Of a stretch of 64,000 nucleotides of DNA, positions 50,957 to 57,822 are shown piece by piece. Location of the stretch: assembly GCA_048498515.1 (NCBI GenBank), contig JBEHXV010000006.1, forward strand, positions 111,439 through 175,438. Direction: 5' to 3'. Position numbers and translations under genes: made by a program. The stretch's first letter is position 1. Every line of letters begins with the position of its first letter. The notes beneath the pieces are model-generated. The model was not told the DNA's origin. It did not search any database and was given only the letters and a program-made list of their open reading frames with translations. The DNA is from UBA4416 sp048498515. GTDB taxonomy: Bacteria > Bacteroidota > Bacteroidia > B-17B0 > Aurantibacillaceae.

Positions 50957-52753
50957 TTAATTTATTAATACAATTCCTCCTTTTATGGTCGTTTGTCCTG
51001 ATGCCGATACTTCGGCGGTTGCATTTCCTTTTGCCGTAAAGCCAACCTGCGCGGTATTGTTCACATTCATACCTGCAACGGCAACATCCTGTTTAGCGCT
51101 CAGGTTCAACTTGCCTGTGGCATCAAGGGTAATGTTACCCGTTGCTTTCAAGGTAATGTCTTTATTACTTTGAAGGTTTATGCCGTCGGAGGTCATCTTC
51201 AGCGAATTACTGTTCTGGTCTACGATCTCTATCGATTTGGCATCATCGCTTAAGGTAATGGTGTTGTTGGAAGGTGTAGTGATGATGGTTATTTTCTTTT
51301 CATCATCAAAGCTGATCTTTAATTTGCTTTTGGTGATGATGGTTTTTATATAATTATTATTATCGGCAGGTGTTGCAGCGGCCGCTTTCCCACTGCTATA
51401 TAAAGAGCCCAATACCACAGGATGGCGTGGATCGCTCTCTAAAAAACCTACCACCACTTCATCCCCTACTTCGGGTAAAAAACCGGCACCGGCACCAGAG
51501 GTTGCATAAAAATTGGCAATGCGTGCCCAAAAACCATCCTGGTTTTCCGAATTGGAAGGCAGCGTCAACAAGATCCTGAATTGAGAATCGGGGTCTTCGA
51601 ATAATTTTTTTACGGTAGCTACCTGCAGGCCCCTAATAGCTGGCAATTGTCCGCCCGCGTCGGCATATGAAAAGTCAGGTTTTTCAAATGCTTTTGGCAT
51701 TTCAAATCCAAACCTCACATAGGTGGTCCATGAACCTTCCTGGATGACATGATTTACATACGATACAAAGGCGCTTCCGTTAAACCGGTCGCCCACGCCT
51801 TCCAGGTCGATAATGGTATTTGGTTTTACGCTTGAATTGCCAATAAAGCTTACCTCGCCTTTAATAGCTGAAAGGCGCATTCTCAATAAATTTCCATCGG
51901 CCCAGGATTTAAGATCGTCCTGCGCGATGGGTGTATTATTTGTAATGTTAAGTTGTTTTTGCTGCAACTTGGCCGATAGTTTTTTTCCATTAAGGTTGCC
52001 CTGTTCATTTACAGTTGGCTCAGTAGCACTGGTATTAAGCAAGGCCTGGTTTTTTATATCCCAGCTACTGATCTGCAAAGCCGTTGGCTGGCGCTCGGCA
52101 TTGAGCTCCCCGTTAAAAGAAAGCATGGAATCGCCAAAAGCAATTCGCAATACAGCTGAACTGTCTAATTTAGGTTTTCCAACAAGCACTTTATCACCAT
52201 CAAACGAAACCACATAACCGTAATAGTCAGCACGTGATAAAACAAAATCCCAGTCGGTAGCCAGTTTCTGAAAAATAATATCCTGCGCCGGCGATGTTGC
52301 ATCAACCGTAGCGCTGAGCCCATAGTTACCTATAATGCTTTTAATGATGTCACTGTCGGCCTTTTTAGTGAACTGAGCTTCTGTTTTATTAAAGCTCATG
52401 CTCACGGCCTTATGCTTGCAGGTAACAATAAGGTGAGATGGCTCGTCGCTGCCAATGCGAATGGATTGTTTAACGATAACCCCCGTAAAAATCGACACTT
52501 CCGCGTCGCTGCCATAACCTGCCGTAATTTCAATGGTATTTCCGGGAATCATGTCATCGCTTTCGCTGATAGGAAAATCGGAGGACTCAACTGTACCATC
52601 AATCAACTCCACTTCGGCATAAGAAATTTTATTCAGCTCATGCGTTATGGAAACCGATACCACCGGGTAATAATCCTTAATGGGGCTTCCTTGTGTTTTT
52701 ACGGTAAACCTTAGGGTTGGGTCGCTAATATCGATGGGGGATTTGGCCGGCAT
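50957..52753 (-). CDS. eCIS spike protein, VgrG/gpV-like (Afp8-like)
   Basis: 598 residues. N-terminal gp27-like half (FTVKTQGSPIKDYYPVVSVS, ATDWDFVLSRADYYGYVVSF), then a gp5 OB-fold (FWARIANFYATSGAGAGFLP, EVGDEVVVGFLESDPRHPVV, LGSLYSSGKAA) at about 400-460, and a repetitive C-terminal beta-helix (SNNTITLSDDAKSIEI, DITLKATGNITLDATGKLNL). This is the fused gp27-gp5 architecture of VgrG and Afp8. There is no extra toxin domain. LysM precedes it by 4 bases. Confidence 0.95.
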   Translation of the reverse strand: MPAKSPIDISDPTLRFTVKTQGSPIKDYYPVVSVSITHELNKISYAEVELIDGTVESSDFPISESDDMIPGNTIEITAGYGSDAEVSIFTGVIVKQSIRIGSDEPSHLIVTCKHKAVSMSFNKTEAQFTKKADSDIIKSIIGNYGLSATVDATSPAQDIIFQKLATDWDFVLSRADYYGYVVSFDGDKVLVGKPKLDSSAVLRIAFGDSMLSFNGELNAERQPTALQISSWDIKNQALLNTSATEPTVNEQGNLNGKKLSAKLQQKQLNITNNTPIAQDDLKSWADGNLLRMRLSAIKGEVSFIGNSSVKPNTIIDLEGVGDRFNGSAFVSYVNHVIQEGSWTTYVRFGFEMPKAFEKPDFSYADAGGQLPAIRGLQVATVKKLFEDPDSQFRILLTLPSNSENQDGFWARIANFYATSGAGAGFLPEVGDEVVVGFLESDPRHPVVLGSLYSSGKAAAATPADNNNYIKTIITKSKLKISFDDEKKITIITTPSNNTITLSDDAKSIEIVDQNSNSLKMTSDGINLQSNKDITLKATGNITLDATGKLNLSAKQDVAVAGMNVNNTAQVGFTAKGNATAEVSASGQTTIKGGIVLIN

Positions 52754-52757
52754 GTTC

Positions 52758-53423
52758 TTATTTTTTTATAGGTGGAAAGTAGATCTGATCGCCGGGTTTT
52801 ATAGCTGAGACACTTCCTAAATTATTTGCCTTCGCTACTTCAAGGTAGTAAGAGCTGTCGCCGTAAATGCGATAGGTCATTAATGGTAATGTATCGCCGG
52901 CTTTTACGGTTCGTATATGTGTAAGGTCGGGAGAGCTTTTTTGTGCTTCCTTCGCTTTTGTTTTAAAATCAATGGTTTCCGAAAGGGTAAGGTCAATGGT
53001 AGCGCGCAAAGCGCTTCCATCAGGATTAAAAAGATTGTAGGTTATGTCCAGCCCTTTGCAAACACAAATTACCGACAGGCTGCCCCATACAATTTTCAAA
53101 AAGCTGGGGCGGTGTTCAGTTCCTTTAAAGGAATACACCAGGTCTTTTATTTTTTGAATGTAACCGTCCACATTACTGATCCCTTTGGGGAGCGGCACAA
53201 CACCGGTTCCATCAGCGGTTAATTTCAATTTCATTTCACTGCCTTTCATTCCCCTGAAAAGGAGTGTTGTGTTATTTTCTCCAACAACATTGGAGTCGTT
53301 GTACTGTACTTTATAATTACGCGAATAGGTTTCGGGGTTAAACATGACGCTTAACGGCGAACCTACCGAGGCGGTGCAGGAAGGATTGCTGAATGCTTCT
53401 ATTTTAAGTTTAACAAGTGCCAT
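52758..53423 (-). CDS. eCIS LysM hub protein (Afp7-like)
   Basis: 221 residues with a phage-tail N-terminal region (VMFNPETYSRNYKVQYNDSN, LKLTADGTGVVPLPKGIS) and a C-terminal LysM motif (TVKAGDTLPLMTYRIYGDSS, YYLEVAKANNLGSVSAIKPG, DQIYFPP). In CIS particles this is the gp53-like or CIS-tube hub that links tube and spike, not a peptidoglycan hydrolase. Its ATG is 3 bases after the DUF5908 stop and its end is 4 bases before the spike ATG. Confidence 0.93.
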   Translation of the reverse strand: MALVKLKIEAFSNPSCTASVGSPLSVMFNPETYSRNYKVQYNDSNVVGENNTTLLFRGMKGSEMKLKLTADGTGVVPLPKGISNVDGYIQKIKDLVYSFKGTEHRPSFLKIVWGSLSVICVCKGLDITYNLFNPDGSALRATIDLTLSETIDFKTKAKEAQKSSPDLTHIRTVKAGDTLPLMTYRIYGDSSYYLEVAKANNLGSVSAIKPGDQIYFPPIKK

Positions 53424-53426
53424 AGC

Positions 53427-53591
53427 CTATCGTTGCGACTGGTGTTCCAGTTTTTTAATCACTTTTTCAGTGCATTCCTTTACTATTTTATTTTTAAGTT
53501 CCTGCAATTCCTTTTCATCGAAAGCCGTTTTTTTATTCGCGCTTTCGTCAACGGTAATCTTTACCAGGAGTTCCCTGACCTCTATAGGCAT
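53427..53591 (-). CDS. DUF5908 small eCIS protein
   Basis: 54 residues, ATG 53591 to TAG 53427: MPIEVRELLVKITVDESANK, KTAFDEKELQELKNKIVKEC, TEKVIKKLEHQSQR. The MPIEIRELVIKxxV opening is the DUF5908 signature, a tiny protein found at this position (between tube and LysM genes, the Afp6 slot) in Bacteroidota eCIS loci. The N-terminus is beta-like and the rest is a charged helix. Role unknown; it is easily missed by gene callers because of its size. Confidence 0.85.
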   Translation of the reverse strand: MPIEVRELLVKITVDESANKKTAFDEKELQELKNKIVKECTEKVIKKLEHQSQR

Positions 53592-53648
53592 AAAATTTGT
53601 TTTAAAATTTGTGTAACAGAATTTAGTGGAAAGATAGTCAATTTAAAC

Positions 53649-53678
53649 TACCACACTTCGACTGCTCTTAGTGTGGTA
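53649..53678 (-). promoter_or_regulatory. Intra-operon hairpin between tube and baseplate genes
   Basis: TACCACAC / GTGTGGTA is a perfect 8-bp stem with a 14-base loop; flanking AATTTGAAT and GTTTAAATT extend it imperfectly to about 17 bp. It lies in the 132-base gap, the largest inside the eCIS operon, after the tube genes and before DUF5908. There is no U-run, so it resembles a stabilising or processing hairpin more than a terminator. Confidence 0.5.
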
Positions 53679-53723
53679 ATTCAAATTAACAAAAACTTTA
53701 AATCCAAAAATTACCTGATATAA

Positions 53724-54176
53724 TCAGAGTGTACGCTGAAAAGATTCGTAAGCAAGCTCCAATGACTCACACACCAGTGAATTATCCTGTGCTTTAAATT
53801 CAGAGATCTTAAGGGCAACGGGGTAAGCCGCGGCGAACGACCATGTTGCCATTGGATTTCGTTCTTCGTCGATCAAACTTACCGTTACTGTTTTAGTCTT
53901 GAATGTAAATTTCTCTACAGCATCGCGTGCCCAATCAATCAATTCGGAACTTAAGATCATGCCGCGTTTTAAAACCAGGTTGTCATATTTAGGAGGGTTG
54001 GGTAACCGCCTTACAAAGCGGTTCTCCCCCCCTTCTATCAATGGTATTGTATCGAGCTTTGCATTAATGCCCGTAACTTCCTGAAAGCTTCCTTCATATG
54101 AACCTGAGATCCCTGTAACTTTTACAAGAAACGAAAACCCTACAGGATAGTACGGAGGAATTTTTCTAACAGCCAT
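53724..54176 (-). CDS. eCIS inner tube protein 2 (Afp5/gp19-like)
   Basis: 150 residues of the T4-like gp19 tube family: VGFSFLVKVTGISGSYEGSF, QEVTGINAKLDTIPL, NLVLKRGMILSSELIDWA, VSLIDEERNPMATWSFAAAY, KISEFKAQDNSLVCESLELA. The second tube paralogue of the operon, probably the specialised ring next to the baseplate, as Afp5 is. 23 bases after the first tube gene. Confidence 0.93.
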   Translation of the reverse strand: MAVRKIPPYYPVGFSFLVKVTGISGSYEGSFQEVTGINAKLDTIPLIEGGENRFVRRLPNPPKYDNLVLKRGMILSSELIDWARDAVEKFTFKTKTVTVSLIDEERNPMATWSFAAAYPVALKISEFKAQDNSLVCESLELAYESFQRTL

Positions 54177-54199
54177 ATTCCGTCATATCAGTTCAGTGC

Positions 54200-54655
54200 T
54201 TATGAAGCTATTTTAAGACCTTCATGCGCCAGCTCAAGGCTTTCAACCGCTACTTCATTACCGTCGGATTTCATATCCGTTACAGTAATTTTTGTCGGGA
54301 ATGCATTGGTAAGCGTCCAGCTCATTGCTACAGCTTGTGATTCATCAAGCAAGCTGATGGTAATGGTTGCTCTCTTATAGGTGTTCATTTTCAGGAGATT
54401 GTATTTATCCCACATGTTTTTATCACCTTTGAACATACCTTTCTTAAGGGTTACGTTCGAGAATTTTTGAATACCCGGCATTTTCACTGTGGAGTATACA
54501 GGGCTGCTTCCGCCACGGTATTCTATTACCTGGGTTTCTGAAGATAAACCGGTTACTTCCTGGAAAATAAATTCCGCGTCGTCCCATTTTACCTGGAATG
54601 AAAATTTCACTAGGGGCCATGTGGCCGTTGATTGTGCTGATCCGTCGTCTGCCAT
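54200..54655 (-). CDS. eCIS inner tube protein 1 (Afp1/gp19-like)
   Basis: 151 residues of the gp19 tube family: WPLVKFSFQVKWDDAEFIFQ, EVTGLSSETQVIEYRGG, SNVTLKKGMFKGDKNMWDKY, ISLLDESQAVAMSWTLTNAF, VAVESLELAHEGLKI. By position after the sheath it should be the main tube subunit, stacked as hexamers. An A+T-rich stretch of 52 bases separates it from the sheath stop. Confidence 0.94.
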   Translation of the reverse strand: MADDGSAQSTATWPLVKFSFQVKWDDAEFIFQEVTGLSSETQVIEYRGGSSPVYSTVKMPGIQKFSNVTLKKGMFKGDKNMWDKYNLLKMNTYKRATITISLLDESQAVAMSWTLTNAFPTKITVTDMKSDGNEVAVESLELAHEGLKIAS

Positions 54656-54707
54656 AATTTCTTTTATTTAATGTGTTTAAAATTTTATGAATTATTTTTT
54701 TAATGAA

Positions 54708-56189
54708 TTACGATTGCTGCATTTGTTGCTGGAATGTAATAACGATGAACTCTGCAGGGCGAACAACAGCCACTTTAACAGTGATCAACATTTTACCTTC
54801 AAGAATGTCGGTTGGTGTCATGGTAGATCCTAAACCGATCTGTACATCAAATGCCTGCTCAGGCGCCGAACCTGCTAAAGCACCCTGTTTCCATAAATTG
54901 GTCAGGAAGTTTACCATCATGCTTTTTACAGTGATCCAGGTGTTACCATCATTTGGCTCGAACACATAAGCACGTGTAGCCAGTTTCAATGATTGTTCAA
55001 TCATGATCATGGTTCTTCTTACGTTAATGTATCTCCAGTCAAGGCTGTTTCCGTCCAAAGTACGGCCACCCCAAACCAAGGTTCCAATGCCCGGGAAAGA
55101 ACGGATCACATTGATCGATAATCCGGCAATCGCGTCAACATTTAATTTTTCTTGTCCTTCGCTCGATACGTCAACAGCCGGGCCGTTAACGCTGCTTACC
55201 GAAACGTTTGCCGGAGCTTTCCACACACCACGGCTGTTATCTACCGTTGTATATAAACCTGCCATAGCAGCGCTTGGAGGCAACTCATTCAGTTTGGCGC
55301 GAACCTCTTCTAAAATATGCGAATAGGTAGGGCTCACTGCTTTAAGCGCCTGGTGATAATTTAATTTATCGATTGCGGTAGGAGCTGTCTTTTCTTTATA
55401 TTTTGCAATCACCTCGGCTACATGCTCTTCTTTCAGTGTAGCACCTAAGTCAACTGTTTCATCAAGGTTCTCAAACGTAATTTCGCTTGGGTTTACAATG
55501 GATGTTTTTAACCATGGGTAATACGCCGCGCCATATTTAAGGCTATTGGCGCCAATGTTATTACGGAATGCTAATATCACTGTATCAGTCGATTCACCTT
55601 CTTTGTGGTCGGCCACATCAAAGATCCCGAAACGGCTTTGCATTTTTTCGCAATGTGCCAATACTTTTGTATAAAGACCTGTATAGCAATCAACACCAAG
55701 GAAAATAGCATCAGGCATCACTATCAATGTTGGCTCAAATTCTTTTTCAAGAATAGCAAATACATCATCGTAATCCTCTTTTTTAATTTCAATATCAGCC
55801 TTGCCACTGTAAGTACCTATCGATAAGATATAACAATCGCCACCACCGTTAGCGTAAAACAAGCGAATGCTGTTATACATATAAGTAGTGTTCTTGTCTT
55901 TTATCTTAACAATCTTAGGTGTACCATTCAATGAAAAGGTTTCCTGTTTGATCTTAGGATCCGGATCGGCTAACGAGAATTTTGCATGGAACTCCTTACC
56001 AAAACGCTCAACATATTCAGCAAATGATGAGATCTTGGTCGGTTTTTTACTGAGTGATTTACCGTTCCATTCGGCTACGTCTGTGTAGCCAATAAAAACT
56101 GGTACTGCTGTATCAACAGCTACAGCTGAACTGGGGAAGGCGTTCTTCTCTTCGATGTAAACGCCCGGGGTCATTAGTTTTGATGGCAT
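54708..56189 (-). CDS. eCIS contractile sheath protein
   Basis: 493 residues. N-terminal arm (MPSKLMTPGVYIEEKNAFPS, AVDTAVPVFIGYTDVAEWNG) and C-terminal domain (SFPGIGTLVWGGRTLDGNSL, DWRYINVRRTMIMIEQSLKL, GLGSTMTPTDILEGKMLITV) are the phage/eCIS sheath signature. Only one sheath gene is present, whereas Afp and PVC have three. It starts 28 bases after the unknown gene and precedes the tube. Confidence 0.96.
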   Translation of the reverse strand: MPSKLMTPGVYIEEKNAFPSSAVAVDTAVPVFIGYTDVAEWNGKSLSKKPTKISSFAEYVERFGKEFHAKFSLADPDPKIKQETFSLNGTPKIVKIKDKNTTYMYNSIRLFYANGGGDCYILSIGTYSGKADIEIKKEDYDDVFAILEKEFEPTLIVMPDAIFLGVDCYTGLYTKVLAHCEKMQSRFGIFDVADHKEGESTDTVILAFRNNIGANSLKYGAAYYPWLKTSIVNPSEITFENLDETVDLGATLKEEHVAEVIAKYKEKTAPTAIDKLNYHQALKAVSPTYSHILEEVRAKLNELPPSAAMAGLYTTVDNSRGVWKAPANVSVSSVNGPAVDVSSEGQEKLNVDAIAGLSINVIRSFPGIGTLVWGGRTLDGNSLDWRYINVRRTMIMIEQSLKLATRAYVFEPNDGNTWITVKSMMVNFLTNLWKQGALAGSAPEQAFDVQIGLGSTMTPTDILEGKMLITVKVAVVRPAEFIVITFQQQMQQS

Positions 56190-56217
56190 AGGGTTTTGGT
56201 TTTAAGGGTTAATATAA

Positions 56218-57048
56218 TTAGTAAATAAAAATTTCTGAATAATTAAATGTTTCCTTTCCTTTTTCGCGGGGTAAAACCGATAAGGTATTTACATCGGGAA
56301 GCGGAAGGGTATTGAGCACCACTTTATATTTTAAAGTAGCGGCATCGTAATTTTCAACCAGTTTAAATATTTTTTTAGGTAATTGAAAAATGCCGATCGG
56401 GCTTGTTGATTCAAACGTTACAGCCTCGCGCTTGTCAGGCAGTGCTATTTTTTTGGGGCCGTCAAATAATTCCGTTTCATACACCACCGCGGGGTCGGTT
56501 AAATGTTTCAGGTGATCGCTTACCAGCACATAACGCCAATACGTTTCCTTTTCGTGAAAGCTAATGCTGTATTCATCCAGCAAGGCTTCGGTAATAGCAA
56601 GATCAATAACGCCAAAGGGTTTGGTAAAATAATCCTTATCAAAATCGGTAACGTTCATCACATCCTTTTCAGAAACAAAGTCGCCGGTGTGCAAAGCGAA
56701 ATCAGATGAAGCCTCCTGTCTTTTACCCGGGATGTTATGAAAATAACAAATGCCTGAGGCAAGATTCTTTGTAAAATCGGATGTGTAATTATAAAAGAGC
56801 GGATCGGTAAGTGTTAATACAAAACGCAAGGTTATGTTACTGTTAATAACTTCCGCCTTTTGTTTTCCATCTCCTGAATCAAAAAAGATCCTGAAACCAT
56901 CGCGCGAAGATTTAAATACCAGGCCGTGATTAATCATTGTATGTGTACTGTCGTTATCGGGCACTACCTGCAGGCCGCTAAACTTCAGGTCGGAAAAGTA
57001 CCTGTGTTTAAAGCTTACCGTCGTTAGTATGTCGTACTCAATGTTCAT
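56218..57048 (-). CDS. Unknown eCIS-linked protein between terminator and sheath
   Basis: 276 residues with no signal peptide or membrane helix, strand-rich (FRIFFDSGDGKQKAEVINSN, ITLRFVLTLTDPLFYNYTSD, FYKVVLNTLPLPDV-like). It starts in the stop codon of the DUF4255 gene (TAATG), so it is coupled to the cap protein. Bacteroidota eCIS clusters often carry a gene of this size here; I know no function. Plausible roles are cap, collar or surface-binding protein. No catalytic motif is visible. Confidence 0.6.
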   Translation of the reverse strand: MNIEYDILTTVSFKHRYFSDLKFSGLQVVPDNDSTHTMINHGLVFKSSRDGFRIFFDSGDGKQKAEVINSNITLRFVLTLTDPLFYNYTSDFTKNLASGICYFHNIPGKRQEASSDFALHTGDFVSEKDVMNVTDFDKDYFTKPFGVIDLAITEALLDEYSISFHEKETYWRYVLVSDHLKHLTDPAVVYETELFDGPKKIALPDKREAVTFESTSPIGIFQLPKKIFKLVENYDAATLKYKVVLNTLPLPDVNTLSVLPREKGKETFNYSEIFIY

Positions 57049-57620
57049 TATTCCTGCAGTATTTTATTATCATCGGCAACTTTTGAAATAGCCGGCCTGA
57101 ATTCCCTGATTACCGACTCATCAAAGCTGAGCATGCGCATCTTATATAAAACAGAAGGCATGTATTTCGCTCCCAGGGTCGACCACATATTACTTAATGT
57201 ATCGGGGTTTACATCTTCCATGTCGAAAATAAGTTTTTCAATCCGGTTATCTAAAGCAGGTGTATTGCTTTTATTGAAAACAGGTTTGTTTTGAAAATAA
57301 GCAATGATGAAGGAAAGAAAGCGCAAGGCTTCAGGATAATTGTTTCCGCTAAAGTAGGCCGAAAACAGGATATAAACATTGAGGTGCAGCGGTGGCGAAG
57401 AGCTGCTGAAAGATCCCAGGTTCTTTTGGGAAATGCTTTTAGAGGTTTCTTTCTCTATATTAACCAGGGTTACCACGATCTTATTCTCACCCTGTATAGC
57501 TATGGTACCGTCCTGGTTTACCAGGCCCGACAGAGCGATCTTCTCTTCATTTATCTTCAATCTGCTCCTGAAATAGTCATTTATTTCGTCAGTCAGACAT
57601 GATAATGCTTCGTATATCAT
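57048..57620 (-). CDS. eCIS tail terminator, DUF4255 (Afp16/Pvc16-like)
   Basis: 190 residues. MIYEALSCLTDEINDYFRSR opens the Pvc16 N-terminal domain (DUF4255), followed by LVNIEKETSKSISQKNLGSF, PLHLNVYILFSAYFSGNNYP, EALRFLSFIIAYFQNKPVF. Afp16 homologues cap the tube/sheath and fix tail length. It is the first gene of the operon and lies across a 202-base divergent gap from the GH18-like gene. Ends overlapping the next ATG. Confidence 0.92.
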   Translation of the reverse strand: MIYEALSCLTDEINDYFRSRLKINEEKIALSGLVNQDGTIAIQGENKIVVTLVNIEKETSKSISQKNLGSFSSSSPPLHLNVYILFSAYFSGNNYPEALRFLSFIIAYFQNKPVFNKSNTPALDNRIEKLIFDMEDVNPDTLSNMWSTLGAKYMPSVLYKMRMLSFDESVIREFRPAISKVADDNKILQE

Positions 57621-57822
57621 AACCTCATTTATAAATAAAACAGAACTCGGGTAAAAAGGACATCAATTATTTTTTTTAAATCAACCCATCATAAAATTTA
57701 ATTTTTAAACTTTGTGATTGATCCAAAAAAAATCATTTACATTGCAATGGTAATCTTTTTTTATAAGTAATCAAATAAATAATTATTGATATTTATTAAA
57801 AATGTAATTTTACTTCACCGTC
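57621..57822. promoter_or_regulatory. Divergent promoter region of the eCIS operon and GH18-like gene
   Basis: 202-base, very A+T-rich gap with no gene. For the plus-strand gene a TTG (57786-57788) and TAATTTTA (57805-57812) lie 16 bases apart, near the Bacteroidota -33/-7 arrangement. No convincing TAnnTTTG element was found for the eCIS operon on the minus strand. Confidence 0.35.

Noticed and set aside
37502..57620. T6SS or prophage instead of eCIS
   Set aside because: No TssJ/L/M/K or ClpV-type genes, and no capsid, portal, terminase or integrase in the window; gene order with DUF4255, DUF5908 and the AAA+ ATPase is that of eCIS.
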